The notes below the pieces were generated by a model that saw only the letters and a program-made list of their open reading frames with translations, searched no databases and was not told the origin of the DNA. A stretch of DNA of 64,000 nt from Geminicoccaceae bacterium. GTDB taxonomy: Bacteria; Pseudomonadota; Alphaproteobacteria; Geminicoccales; Geminicoccaceae. The stretch covers positions 62,001 through 126,000 of the forward strand of contig JANQPX010000002.1 of assembly GCA_028285265.1 (NCBI GenBank), in the 5' to 3' direction. The translations under genes and the position numbers were made by a program. Within the stretch, counting starts at the first letter, position 1; every line of letters starts with the position of its first letter. This document shows, one piece after another, positions 54,771 to 63,994 of this stretch.

Positions 54771-55121
54771 ATCACCTCACCTCAGATATCGAGAGTTCGC
54801 TCTTGATCCCAGCGCCTACAAAGATGGATCAGGGACCGAAAGATCGCCAGCTGCAGTTCTGGCCGAGCTGAATGCTTCCAATACTGCCATCCCAGGCACT
54901 CCACTCCTACGACCAATAACTGAAGTCGGCACATTGGCGGATCAACGTTTCCATAGGTTAGTCGCTCGTTAGCGGACCCTTGCCGGTGGGCGCTAGCAAG
55001 CAGTTACGACACACTCCAGCCTCTAGAAATCAGCATCAGGTTAGGCATTGCCTATCGCCGCCAACGCATCAACAATAATCTTCAACGGCAGGGATCGAAC
55101 ACAGAATAGAAGGGGGATGCG
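54771..55121. other. Intergenic region between amine oxidase and zwf
   Basis: About 350 bases. A plus-strand frame to 54972 (FALDPSAYKDGSGTERSPAA) looks protein-like but is unidentified. It should hold promoters for both divergent genes. AGGGGG at 55112-55117 precedes the zwf start. Confidence 0.35.
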
Positions 55122-56585
55122 TTGGCCAAAAACTCCTCACACGTTGGTCCAGGAGATCCTCAGGTCGTCGTCCTCATCGGTGCTACAGGAGATCTCTCGC
55201 GGCGCAAGCTGCTACCGGGCCTGTTCCATCTTGCCGCCACGGGTTTTGTTCCAGGCATGCGGATTGTCGGCGTCTCATTGGATGACATCAATCTGGAAAA
55301 ATTCCGGAGCTTCGTCCGGGGTGCGCTAGACCAGTTCTTCTCCCGCAAATTAAGCGAGGATGACTGGGCTGCCTTTGCTCAGACCCTCGACTATGTACCG
55401 CTCGCCAAAGGTGCAAGGGCACTCAAAGCCGCGGTCAAAAAGGCGGAGAAATCGCTCGGCGCCAAGAGCCGCCGCCTGCACTATCTTAGTGTGCCGCCTG
55501 CAGCGGCTCTCTCGGCAGTGCAGCTGCTGGCGGAAGCAAATCTCGTCAAGCGGTGCCGGGTTATCATGGAAAAGCCCTTCGGCACCGACCTCGAGAGCTC
55601 CGTAGCTCTCAATAGCCGTCTGCATGAGGTCTTTGCTGAGGAGCAGATCTTCCGCATTGATCATTTCCTGGGCAAAGAGGCGGCGCAGAACATCCTAGCC
55701 TTCCGCTTTGCCAACGGTCTGTTCGAGCCGATCTGGAATCGTAACTTTATCGACCACGTTCAAATCGATGTGCCCGAGACGCTAGGCCTCGATGGCCGCG
55801 CCGGCTTTTACGAGTCGACTGGGGCTTTCCGGGACATGGTGGTGACCCATCTCTTCCAAATCCTTGCCTTCACAGCAATGGAGTCACCAACCTCTCTAGA
55901 ACCAACACCAATCGGCGAGGAGAAAAACAAAGTCTTTCGGAGCATGCTGCCAATTCAGCCGGAGGACGTCGTGCGGGGTCAGTATGCTGGCTATCGTTCA
56001 GAGCCAGGTGTCGACCCCGAATCGGATACCGAGACATTTGTCGCTCTTCGATGTGAGATCGACAACTGGCGTTGGGCTGGTGTGCCGTTCTACCTACGCA
56101 CAGGCAAGCGGTTAGCCGAGGGACAGAGGATCATCTCGATCGCGTTCAATGAGCCACCTAAGAGCATGTTCCCTGCCGGGTCGGGGGTGGGTGCACAAGG
56201 TCCTGATCACCTCACGTTTGACTTGGCGGATGCCTCGCGGATGTCGTTGTCTTTCTATGGCAAGCGTCCCGGCCCCGGCATGCGCCTGGACAAGCTCAGC
56301 ATGCAGTTCGCCATGGGGGAGACAAGTTGGATTGGCGACGTGCTAGAGGCCTATGAGCGCCTAATCCTTGATGCAATGCGCGGTGACCACACCTTGTTCA
56401 ACACAGCAGAAGGTATTGAGCGGCTCTGGGAAGTGTCGACGCCGCTGCTCGAGGCGCCACCGCCAGTCCGGTTCTATCAGCCGGACTCATGGGGCCCGAA
56501 GTCAATCCACCAGCTCGTCGCGCCTCGTGCATGGCGACTGCCTTTTGAACGTGCGTGGCGGAATTCTAGCAACAGCAGCGGTTAA
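55122..56585 (+). CDS. zwf: Glucose-6-phosphate dehydrogenase
   Basis: A 487-residue enzyme, usual length. The coenzyme loop is GATGDLSRRKLLPGLF (about residue 19) and the substrate motif RIDHFLGKE is at 178-186, with FRTGKRL-like FYLRTGKRLAEG near 325. It oxidises glucose 6-phosphate to 6-phosphogluconolactone, making NADPH. The start is a TTG four bases after AGGGGG. The usual partners pgl and edd are not adjacent, so this is a stand-alone, possibly second copy. Confidence 0.93.
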   Translation: MAKNSSHVGPGDPQVVVLIGATGDLSRRKLLPGLFHLAATGFVPGMRIVGVSLDDINLEKFRSFVRGALDQFFSRKLSEDDWAAFAQTLDYVPLAKGARALKAAVKKAEKSLGAKSRRLHYLSVPPAAALSAVQLLAEANLVKRCRVIMEKPFGTDLESSVALNSRLHEVFAEEQIFRIDHFLGKEAAQNILAFRFANGLFEPIWNRNFIDHVQIDVPETLGLDGRAGFYESTGAFRDMVVTHLFQILAFTAMESPTSLEPTPIGEEKNKVFRSMLPIQPEDVVRGQYAGYRSEPGVDPESDTETFVALRCEIDNWRWAGVPFYLRTGKRLAEGQRIISIAFNEPPKSMFPAGSGVGAQGPDHLTFDLADASRMSLSFYGKRPGPGMRLDKLSMQFAMGETSWIGDVLEAYERLILDAMRGDHTLFNTAEGIERLWEVSTPLLEAPPPVRFYQPDSWGPKSIHQLVAPRAWRLPFERAWRNSSNSSG

Positions 56586-56683
56586 CAGCCGGATGCGAGT
56601 GTATCAGCATGACGTCACGTCATGTTGCACGGGTACCTTCCGTACAAAGCGGGCTTAAGCCTAAAAATTGGAGCTAGGCGAGG

Positions 56684-57118
56684 ATGGCGAAAGCTCAACT
56701 CAAGACCACAACGACGGATGCTGATCCGGTCGCGTTCATCAATGCATTGGCTCATGAAGGGCGCAGGCTTGATGCGCTCCGTTTGCTCGATCTGTTCAAT
56801 GAAATCACTGGGATGCGGCCGCGGATGTGGGGTGCATCGATCATCGGCTACGGTCGATATTGCTATAAGTACGAAAGCGGGCACGAGGGTGAGTTTCTGA
56901 TGACAGGCTTTAGCCCGCGAAAAGCTCATCAAGTCGTCTACATCATGCCGGGCTATCTTGATATGGCAGCAGACCTTAAGCAGTTGGGCAAGCACCGCAT
57001 TGGCAAGTCGTGCCTATACATCAACAAGCTCGCCGACATCGACCTCGCGGTGCTCGAAAGGATAGTTAAACTGGGCCTGGAGGATATCGAAGCGCGATAC
57101 GAAACCCATGACGAGTGA
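56684..57118 (+). CDS. DUF1801-domain protein
   Basis: A 144-residue cytosolic protein of the DUF1801 family: RPRMWGASIIGYGRYCYKYES and FSPRKAHQVVYIMPGY are its characteristic stretches, followed by KHRIGKSCLYINKLADID. GGAG and GAGG precede the ATG. Function unknown in this family. Confidence 0.88.
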   Translation: MAKAQLKTTTTDADPVAFINALAHEGRRLDALRLLDLFNEITGMRPRMWGASIIGYGRYCYKYESGHEGEFLMTGFSPRKAHQVVYIMPGYLDMAADLKQLGKHRIGKSCLYINKLADIDLAVLERIVKLGLEDIEARYETHDE

Positions 57119-57314
57119 TCTCGGCTGGCAGCTGATCCGCAGGAGGTTCAGGAGTAGCTGTCGGCACATAGCGAGACGCAAGCCTGGAATGACGCCATGT
57201 GCCAGATTTAACTGCTGAAGAGAATTGCTCTAAGAGCAGTGTGGCTTAGATACTTGCGATCTAGAACCAGTCGCGAACAGATGACTGGGAAGTGTTGGCT
57301 AGGAGTCCATAAGC

Positions 57315-57929
57315 ATGTCAATTGAAAACTGGACTGCCTATGCGATCGCTTATGTTGTGATCTCGATCATCCCCGGCCCAAGCGTATTCATGGTGATCGG
57401 GCAGGCCCTCTCGCGTGGCAATCGTGCGGCAATGGTTTGTATAGCAGGTGATCTAGTGGGTGGGATCATCGTAATGACCGCCTCCTATCTCGGATTGGGG
57501 CTGATCTTAGCATCTTCCAGTCTCGCATTTATGGCCATGAAATGGGTGGGCGTTGCTTACATGGCCTATCTTGGAGTCGCGCAGATAATCGCAGCGCACA
57601 ACCTCAAGGAAATCAAAGCTATCAGCACGACATCGTTTCGAGGAAGTTTCGGTGCAGGATTTTTGACGGGGATACTTAATCCAAAAGCCATTATGTTCTA
57701 CATGGCATTTTTGGCCCAGTTCATCGAACCAAACGCTGCTCAACTTCCTCAGTTTCTAATTCTTATGACAACATCAAGCGTGATCGTAGCGCTCGTATTG
57801 GGTACTTACGCATGCTTGAGCGCGAAGGTCAGTGCAGGACTACAAAGCATCCAGGCTCGAAAAAGGCTGGGTTACGCCGGTGGTTCCTGCATTCTCGGTG
57901 GCAGCGCAATCATGGCCGCGACCCGGTAG
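57315..57929 (+). CDS. LysE-family translocator
   Basis: A 204-residue inner-membrane exporter with about six hydrophobic helices and the family opening IPGPSVFMVIGQALSRGNRAAMVCIAGD, split here as IIPGPSVFMVIG and ALSRGNRAA. LNPKAIMFYMAFLAQF is the second signature. It exports an amino acid or derivative; the substrate is not predictable. Confidence 0.9.
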   Translation: MSIENWTAYAIAYVVISIIPGPSVFMVIGQALSRGNRAAMVCIAGDLVGGIIVMTASYLGLGLILASSSLAFMAMKWVGVAYMAYLGVAQIIAAHNLKEIKAISTTSFRGSFGAGFLTGILNPKAIMFYMAFLAQFIEPNAAQLPQFLILMTTSSVIVALVLGTYACLSAKVSAGLQSIQARKRLGYAGGSCILGGSAIMAATR

Positions 57930-58028
57930 TGTTGGCTAATCGCTCATTTTGCCCACTGCTGTGCCGCACCGTCTTGCTATTGAGGGATGGTTCTAAGCGC
58001 CATCGCACTCATTCGCTATGACAATGTA

Positions 58029-58074
58029 GGATCAATTCCGGAATCCAGCTGTCCTGGCGTAATGTCTGCTATGC
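58029..58074. repeat. Intergenic repeat, copy 1
   Basis: Forty-six bases match 63385-63430 at 40 positions by eye, both reading TCCGGAAT-C-AGCT and TCCTGGCGT-ATGTCTGCTA. A second similar block follows each copy (about 58114-58144 and 63466-63500). Both lie between convergent genes. Confidence 0.6.
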
Positions 58075-58208
58075 TCCGCTCACTTGTTCGTCAGACAGGA
58101 TCTTGTAAAGGATGGCAGGCTTCGGGCGCATTTCCGACGGGAGCATCTTGGCAGCGAAGAGTCAGGTTCGATCATTAGAACCCGCACCGCAGTCGGTTTT
58201 GGTCATCA

Positions 58209-58904
58209 TCACGGGTTAGCGGCGAGATAGATGACCTCGCTCAGTATTGCATTAAGGGCGCTTGGCTGCTCCAGCGGCACGTAGTGACCGCAGGACGGGA
58301 TGATGTGAAGACGCCCATGCGTCGCAGACGCTGCAGCCGCCGCGTTGACGGCTACACCCGGTGCCACGTCTTCCTCGCCAGTCACAACGGCTACTGGTTT
58401 CGGCCAGTTAGCAAGGAATTGATCACGGCTTGGACGACTGTGAAAAACTTGAACGCCACGAGCAAGATCTTTGGGGAGCCGCTGGAGCGCATTCTTTCGG
58501 GCCGCGTCAACGACGGCCTGATTGGCCTGCCTGGAAAACAGCGGTTCCCAATAGGTCTGCCAAGCTACATCGATCCCCCGACGTTCCAATAGCTCAAGCG
58601 CGGAGGCACAAAATGATGGATTAGGTCGATGCGCTGCCTTGGTGCCAATGAGAACTAGGGCGATGATGCGTTCAGGTGCTGCGATGGCCACTTCGACCGC
58701 GCAGGAGCCGCCAACTGAGCACCCGACAACGATAAGCCGATCACTCGTTGTGAGCTGAAGTGCCCTGGCTGCCCATTCCTCGACAGAATCACCAAACGTG
58801 TAGAGCGTTGGCGCGATCGCAGAATTCGGCAACAGGTCCATCTGATCTGCCCACATGGTGTTATCGAGCGGGAGGGCGTGGAGGAACAGAAGCTCCACAT
58901 TCAT
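58209..58904 (-). CDS. Alpha/beta-fold hydrolase
   Basis: A 231-residue hydrolase. The nucleophile elbow reads VVGCSVGGSCAVEVA (Ser in GCSVGGS, near residue 75), preceded by FLHALPLDNTMWADQ, and the C-terminal His lies in IPSCGHYVPLEQP. The ATG at 58904 overlaps the Nudix gene's stop as ATGA; the longer frame to 58991 is a shadow of the Nudix gene. The pair is translated together, so both may act on one metabolite. Confidence 0.87.
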   Translation of the reverse strand: MNVELLFLHALPLDNTMWADQMDLLPNSAIAPTLYTFGDSVEEWAARALQLTTSDRLIVVGCSVGGSCAVEVAIAAPERIIALVLIGTKAAHRPNPSFCASALELLERRGIDVAWQTYWEPLFSRQANQAVVDAARKNALQRLPKDLARGVQVFHSRPSRDQFLANWPKPVAVVTGEEDVAPGVAVNAAAAASATHGRLHIIPSCGHYVPLEQPSALNAILSEVIYLAANP

Positions 58905-59383
58905 CCCTCTAGGCGATCGGAAATGAAGTCGAGGGCGCGAATGAAGTCCACATGCCAATTGTAATCTGGCCGATTGCCCAGCGCATACCAATAAAACTTG
59001 AACATGTGGCCACCGTCATCGCTCGTCCAATGTTCCCAGGAATCAGGGCACGGTTCAGCGCTGCATTGAAAGAAATGCCAATCTTGCGCGATGTCGTCAT
59101 ACCGCAGCGATCCGAGGAATCGCTCGATCGAAACGACCAGGCCACTCTCTTGCAGCATCTCTCTCGCTGCAGCATCTCGTAGGCTTTCGCCTGGCTCAAC
59201 AGTGCCTTTGACAATTTGGTTGCCTGCCATTGGATGGCGAAATGCAAGGACTTCGGTATTAGCCCCAACGCCACGCAACAGCACCGGGCAAACTTTGTGA
59301 GCCACCACGATCAAACTTCCAGTTCGCCTAAACCGACCCAGCCTTTGCCGGTTCGAAGTGATTGGCAAGAGGCTTCGGGCCAA
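58901..59383 (-). CDS. Nudix hydrolase
   Basis: A 160-residue Nudix protein. The Nudix box reads GTVEPGESLRDAAAREMLQESGL, in pieces GTVEPGE and REMLQESGL, where the usual REuxEExGu has Gln for the first of the paired Glu; this could weaken metal binding. The N-terminal 20 residues are basic. It likely removes a nucleoside diphosphate-linked group. Its stop overlaps the hydrolase start. Confidence 0.83.
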   Translation of the reverse strand: MARSLLPITSNRQRLGRFRRTGSLIVVAHKVCPVLLRGVGANTEVLAFRHPMAGNQIVKGTVEPGESLRDAAAREMLQESGLVVSIERFLGSLRYDDIAQDWHFFQCSAEPCPDSWEHWTSDDGGHMFKFYWYALGNRPDYNWHVDFIRALDFISDRLEG

Positions 59384-59582
59384 AAGGGTGAAGTAGCATC
59401 ATATCGAGCCTGGCCCGCTTTGCTGGGCAAAGCAATCTTAAGGCGAGAAGTCGCCTGGTATGTCTGCAGTCGAGTGCATTCTCGCCAGAAGGGCCTTGGT
59501 CGCAATGTTCTCTAATTCCAGCTGCTGGGAAACCGCTGACCAAGCTCTGCAATTGACAATGAGAGGGGTATTTTCATACACT

Positions 59583-59592
59583 GTTATATAAC
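59583..59592. promoter_or_regulatory. Palindrome upstream of MarR gene
   Basis: GTTATATAAC is a perfect 10-base palindrome in a run of TA-rich sequence that continues to 59604, 16-31 bases before the MarR start. It is a candidate operator for autoregulation. Confidence 0.5.
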
Positions 59593-59607
59593 AAGATATA
59601 TATTGGT

Positions 59608-60108
59608 GTGACGATGGTCGAAGACATTGTGCGGGCGATGAGGCATCTGATGCTGGGAACCCGGTTGAAACGCATCGGAGAACGGCTGCAATCCGATACG
59701 CAGACTCTGATCCATGGGGCAGGAATCAGCATACCGACTGCACAGTTTCCCTTGCTGGTCGCCTTGCATCGATACGGACCCCTCAATATCGGCGATCTTG
59801 CCGGATCCCTTGGCATCAGCCAGCCGGGCGTGACCCGCATGGTACGACTGCTGGAAGCGTCCGGTTTGATACGGACGGCGCCTCTGCCTGAGGACCAGCG
59901 TATCAAGACCGTGGCCCTGACGTCCGAGGGGGAAGAAATGGTGACGCGTTCGATGGAGGTGCTTTGGCCGAATGTGGAGGCAGCCGTTGTCGATGCGTGC
60001 GCTGGATTCTCGGAATCGCTGCTCGAACAGTTGGGCAAGCTCGAAGATGCATTGGATGAGGCATCATTGGCAAAGAGAGCACGGCACACAGGGAAAGACC
60101 GGACGTGA
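59608..60108 (+). CDS. MarR-family transcriptional regulator
   Basis: A 166-residue winged-helix regulator. The recognition region reads LGISQPGVTRMVRLLEASGL, preceded by LNIGDLAGSL, followed by the wing RTAPLPEDQRIKTVALT. The GTG at 59608 or the ATG at 59614 may be the start. It probably controls itself and the co-transcribed GNAT gene, whose start overlaps its stop by one base. Ligands of the family are often phenolic compounds. Confidence 0.9.
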   Translation: MTMVEDIVRAMRHLMLGTRLKRIGERLQSDTQTLIHGAGISIPTAQFPLLVALHRYGPLNIGDLAGSLGISQPGVTRMVRLLEASGLIRTAPLPEDQRIKTVALTSEGEEMVTRSMEVLWPNVEAAVVDACAGFSESLLEQLGKLEDALDEASLAKRARHTGKDRT

Positions 60109-60791
60109 TGCTGCAGCAATTGGATCGGCCGGTCTGGGCAACGCTCTCGACCAACCATAAGGCTCTGAGCCAAGGCGGAGGCTTGGCGTTGAGATATGCG
60201 CCCGACGTCAATCTTTTCGCTTCGGCATCGGATGACAGTCACGAAGCGTTGTCGGCGTTGGTCCGGTTGGTCCCGCCTGGCGAGCAAATTGTCGTGCTGC
60301 AAGTGCCGGAAATAAAGATTCCCAAGGGCCTCGGAATAGTTAAGGCTGCAAGAGGCGTGCAAATGGTCGGGAGATCGAAGGTCGTGGTGCCGGACGAGGG
60401 CGAAGATATCGTCCCTCTGACTGACGAAGACGCACCAGAAATGCTTGCTCTGGCGACCCTCACCGAGCCCGGCCCTTTTCTGCGACATACTCATGTCACG
60501 GGCGGCTTCTATGGTATTCGAACCGACGGCCAGCTGGTCGCAATGGCGGGTGAGCGTTTGTGCTTCGACGGGTTCGCCGAAGTCAGTGCTGTGTGCACGC
60601 ATCCGGATTTCAGAGGACGTGGGTTTGCAAGGCGATTGTCGGCCAAGGTTGCTGCGTGCATCCTGGCACGAGGCGAGACACCATTTCTCCACGCCTGGAA
60701 GACGAATACTGCCGCCATCGCACTCTATCAGAGCCTGGGATTCCAATATCGCTGCGACGTAAATGTCGCTGTGCTGGAAAGGGCCGATTGA
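60108..60791 (+). CDS. GNAT-family N-acetyltransferase
   Basis: A 227-residue acetyltransferase. The acetyl-CoA binding motif is HPDFRGRGFARRLSAKVAA (near residue 165), with LHAWKTNTAAIALYQSLGF as motif B, so the catalytic half is C-terminal. The N-terminal 100 residues are a separate less-conserved domain (FR47-type proteins share this). The ATG at 60108 overlaps the MarR stop (TGATG). Likely acetylates a small molecule or antibiotic-like amine; not predictable. Confidence 0.87.
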   Translation: MLQQLDRPVWATLSTNHKALSQGGGLALRYAPDVNLFASASDDSHEALSALVRLVPPGEQIVVLQVPEIKIPKGLGIVKAARGVQMVGRSKVVVPDEGEDIVPLTDEDAPEMLALATLTEPGPFLRHTHVTGGFYGIRTDGQLVAMAGERLCFDGFAEVSAVCTHPDFRGRGFARRLSAKVAACILARGETPFLHAWKTNTAAIALYQSLGFQYRCDVNVAVLERAD

Positions 60792-60997
60792 CGTTTGTAC
60801 TGGGGCACGACCTGCATTTAGCCCACTCTTCGCAATGACTGCCTTGCGCTCGTTAGCCGCTGTTTCGGGCAATCCGTGACTGAAATGACCGCTTAACGGC
60901 ATATTTTTGCTACGACGCTGGGGGCAACTTCGTGCGATTTCTTGCCCCTAGCCAGAAAGGGGGTAGGGCAGCAGGGAGCAACCATCAGCGTTTCTCG

Positions 60998-61996
60998 CTA
61001 CACGCATATTCTGCGCATTACACCTGGGCTGAATTGGCTTATCCATCGCAACGACTGACCATGAGGTCCGGACCAAGCTATTGGCTGCCCATTCGCGGTC
61101 AGCAGGAACATATCATCTTTGGTAGGGCCCGCTTTCTGGGCGAATTGCGGGAAGACATGTGGCGCCTCGTTGCTGAGCCAAATGACGCCAGCATCGACTA
61201 ACATCCTCGCAAAGTCGTCCCGGTCCTTCTGATTCGAAACGTAGCTGAGAACCGCGGTATGAAAGATGACGACCTTTGCATCAGAAGGCGCTTGCGCGAT
61301 CAGCTCTGGTAGATCGTGATTCAGGTCGCCCGCTTCGACTCGTGGCAGAATTTGTTGAGCAACCGAGATGGCTGCGCGGAGCCCGGCTAATCGGCCCTCA
61401 TGCTCGGGCCAGACAAGATGTTCAAGCCAGGCGACATCTTCATCATTTGAAACATCCAGAGGGTTCAGATCGATACCCGCTCGCCATACGACCTGTGGAT
61501 GACGCGATGGCAGCGGTGTGCCTGCTGACGCCTCACAGGAGAAGGTGGGCGCCGTCGCACCGGCCCAATCTGGGGGTATGAGCCGCTGGCGGCCCCAGTC
61601 GTATCCGTAGGCATCGGGTAGGAGGCAGAGGCCGGCCGACGCCCCCACTTCGATAAGCGCGAGAGGGCCTTCTATCTGGACCAGAGCCGGCAATAATGTG
61701 GCACAGCGGCTAGGCTCGTTTGTTTGCGTCGTGCGTGTCAGCATGACTTCGGCGATTGCGTCAGCATGCTCACGAAGAGCCGCATTCAATTCCTGGGTCG
61801 ACGGAGGTATGCCGGCCACAAGACGAATGGCTGCGAACAGAAGGTTCGGCTGCTGACGATCGAGCGGAAGACGTTCGAGAAATCTGATGATGTCTGGAGA
61901 CTGAGCGACTTGCATCGCAAATGCCTCATAGACTGGAGATCGTCCTTTCGCCTCCACACGAGCGAACCGTTGATAGCGTTCGGCGACACTGCCCAT
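60998..61996 (-). CDS. DUF2332-family protein
   Basis: A 332-residue protein of family DUF2332: SVAERYQRFARVEAKGRSPVYE at the N-terminus, VEVGASAGLCLLPDAYGYDW read as IEVGASAGLCLLPDAYGY near 140, and VVIFHTAVLSYVSNQ near 245. The GASAGL loop hints at a Rossmann-type methyltransferase fold, but the function is unknown. Convergent with the GNAT gene, 206 bases away. Confidence 0.88.
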   Translation of the reverse strand: MGSVAERYQRFARVEAKGRSPVYEAFAMQVAQSPDIIRFLERLPLDRQQPNLLFAAIRLVAGIPPSTQELNAALREHADAIAEVMLTRTTQTNEPSRCATLLPALVQIEGPLALIEVGASAGLCLLPDAYGYDWGRQRLIPPDWAGATAPTFSCEASAGTPLPSRHPQVVWRAGIDLNPLDVSNDEDVAWLEHLVWPEHEGRLAGLRAAISVAQQILPRVEAGDLNHDLPELIAQAPSDAKVVIFHTAVLSYVSNQKDRDDFARMLVDAGVIWLSNEAPHVFPQFAQKAGPTKDDMFLLTANGQPIAWSGPHGQSLRWISQFSPGVMRRICV

Positions 61997-62402
61997 TATT
62001 CCGCTCTTATCCGCAATAGAGCCCTACTTTGAAGTCACTAAGCGAGAGCTACAAGATCCGTTGTCTGACTCATACCGACAGCAACGACCGCTTGAGCGAA
62101 GGTCTGCAGCAGGCCAAGGACGGTAGCGAGCGCTCGGACTCCCAGCGTGCCCAATGTGCTCGAAACTGGCCGAAGTGGCAGAGACTTCGCTTGGGAAGGT
62201 TGGTAACCACCCCCCTTCTGTTGGAAGGATTTCTCCGAGCCCGTGTCGAAGCTGCCTCTCCAAAGCAGGGCTGTAAGGCCAGCCCCAGCTGACAATTGCC
62301 TTCGCGCCGTAGCCACATGTAAAGAGATATCCGTCCAGTGCCTTTCGTCCCTTCGCCTGACTCACTAAAAGTGACCCAGCATAAGTACAATGGAGGGTTA
62401 CA
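61997..62402. other. Intergenic region, no intact gene
   Basis: About 400 bases. Minus-strand frames are open here but overlap the next gene's start and lack family features. A GGAGGG site at 62392-62397 precedes the next start. Confidence 0.35.
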
Positions 62403-63308
62403 GTGACGGACTCCGTGGGGTTTGTTGGCCTGGGACGCATGGGCCGAGGTATGGCCTGCAATCTGGCAAAGTCGATTGATCCCCTGCATGTCTTCGACGC
62501 TAATTCCGAAGCCGTCGCGTCACTTGCGGACGTTGGCGCGCGCAGCTGCAGAAATGCGGCAGCGATCGCCGAAAGCTGTAATCTCATCTTCTTGTGCCTT
62601 CCCTCTTCTGCTGAAGTCAGGACGGTTGTATTTGGCCCAGACGGCATCCGGGATGCGGCCCACAATTCAATGACCATTATCGATACGACTACGCTTGACC
62701 GGACTGAAGCACTATCGATCGCCGAGGAAGCGGCAAAGTACGGAATGAGTTATTGGGACTGTCCCATATCCGGCATGCCGTTTCGCGCAGACGATGGAAC
62801 GTTGACGGTCATGTTCGGCGGCACCGATGAGGCGTTCGAGAGTGCAAGAGAATATCTCGAATGCTTCGGCGAATTCGTGATCCATAGTGGCCCACTGGGC
62901 AGCGGCCAGGCCATGAAGGCTATCAACAACATCATCTATGACGTCAATATAGCCGCTCTTGCCGAAGTCCTTCCGATGTCTACCGCCCTTGGCTTGGATC
63001 CTGCGGCTGTTGCCCGTTTGGTGACAACGGCCAGTTCGCGCAGCTTTGCATCGGAGTATTTCGTACCGCGCATGCTGGAAGGGCGCTTCGACACCGACTT
63101 CTCGATGCTGGGAGCCTACAAGGACATCGTCAACGTGCAGCGAATGGCGATCGAGACGCGGGCTTCACTCCCTGTCGTTAATGCCATGATCTCAAGCTAT
63201 CAGGCAGCGATTGCCGCCGGCTTCGGCGACGAACCCAAGAGCGCAATGTTGAAAGTCTACGAAGATGCACTTGGCGTTCAGTTCCGTGATAGGAATGCTA
63301 AGAATTAG
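62403..63308 (+). CDS. NAD(P)-dependent 3-hydroxyisobutyrate dehydrogenase-family enzyme
   Basis: A 301-residue beta-hydroxyacid dehydrogenase. The coenzyme motif is GFVGLGRMGRGMA (residues 6-18), the substrate loop DCPISGMPFRADDG (near 119, usual form D-x-P-V-S-G-G) and the catalytic Lys in GSGQAMKAINNII (near 178). It oxidises a 3-hydroxy acid, with tartronate semialdehyde and hydroxyisobutyrate types both possible. The start is GTG with GGAGGG six bases upstream. Confidence 0.9.
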   Translation: MTDSVGFVGLGRMGRGMACNLAKSIDPLHVFDANSEAVASLADVGARSCRNAAAIAESCNLIFLCLPSSAEVRTVVFGPDGIRDAAHNSMTIIDTTTLDRTEALSIAEEAAKYGMSYWDCPISGMPFRADDGTLTVMFGGTDEAFESAREYLECFGEFVIHSGPLGSGQAMKAINNIIYDVNIAALAEVLPMSTALGLDPAAVARLVTTASSRSFASEYFVPRMLEGRFDTDFSMLGAYKDIVNVQRMAIETRASLPVVNAMISSYQAAIAAGFGDEPKSAMLKVYEDALGVQFRDRNAKN

Positions 63309-63384
63309 AAACCGGTGACCCGACCGATCTGACGACTCTCGGCGATCGATGACATCGGGTTTAGGGGTGCAAGGGGCTGGTCTT

Positions 63385-63430
63385 GGGTCAAATCCGGAAT
63401 CTAGCTATCCTGGCGTGATGTCTGCTAAGC
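63385..63430. repeat. Intergenic repeat, copy 2
   Basis: Partner of 58029-58074, in the same orientation, again between convergent genes. Six mismatches in 46 bases. It may be a dispersed non-coding repeat or a shared 3' end of lost genes. Confidence 0.6.
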
Positions 63431-63604
63431 GCCACCAAGCTGCCGCTCCGGCAGAAAGTCACGCGGGTTGGCTGCTTCTGGGCGCATTTCTGCCGTAAGC
63501 TCTTCGGCCGAGAGGTGCTGCCAATAGTAGCCGTTGGCTCAAGCTTATCTATGTACGCCATCGGCACATGATTGGTGTTTTGCACGTCCAGATTGAGAGC
63601 TTGG

Positions 63605-63994
63605 CTAGAGCTCCAGTACGGACTTTACCGATCCAGCGCTGCTGAACGACCAGTCTATCGGATTGTTTTCCATCAAAAAGATGATCGAGTTGTCTGGATT
63701 GAAATCGATCCCCCGTAGTCGATGACGAATATCTTTGAAGAGGGCCTCTTTCTGCTCGTCAGAACGACCAGCAAGCAGCGCAATCTCGATAATAATGGTC
63801 GAAGCTGGATCTCTCTTACCCAAGAAACTGGGGTGCAGAATCATATCCTCAGTTGAATATCGAGAGATGAGGCAGAAGTAATCGTCAGGATGAGAGCGAC
63901 AGGTTTTGACCAAACTGTCGTGCAACAGATCGTTGATGGCATGACATGTCTCGATGGGGAGAGATCGAGGCACATGAAGTTTGTTGAAAGGCAA
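63605..63994 (-). CDS. Tautomerase-family protein
   Basis: A 129-residue small enzyme starting MPFNKLHVP, whose Pro2 would become the catalytic N-terminal proline after Met removal. The pattern KTCRSHPDDYFCLISRY then LLAGRSDEQKEALFKDI fits the longer tautomerases near malonate semialdehyde decarboxylase. Its start is six bases from the window edge, so upstream context is not visible. Confidence 0.82.
   Translation of the reverse strand: MPFNKLHVPRSLPIETCHAINDLLHDSLVKTCRSHPDDYFCLISRYSTEDMILHPSFLGKRDPASTIIIEIALLAGRSDEQKEALFKDIRHRLRGIDFNPDNSIIFLMENNPIDWSFSSAGSVKSVLEL

Noticed and set aside
57187..57236. Possible hairpin or small RNA in the gap before the LysE gene
   Set aside because: Pairing CTGCT/AGCAG is short and interrupted; not enough to call an RNA or terminator.
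62024..62677. Minus-strand 217-codon frame before the hydroxyisobutyrate dehydrogenase-like gene
   Set aside because: It overlaps the start of the real gene and has no ribosome binding site or family motif.
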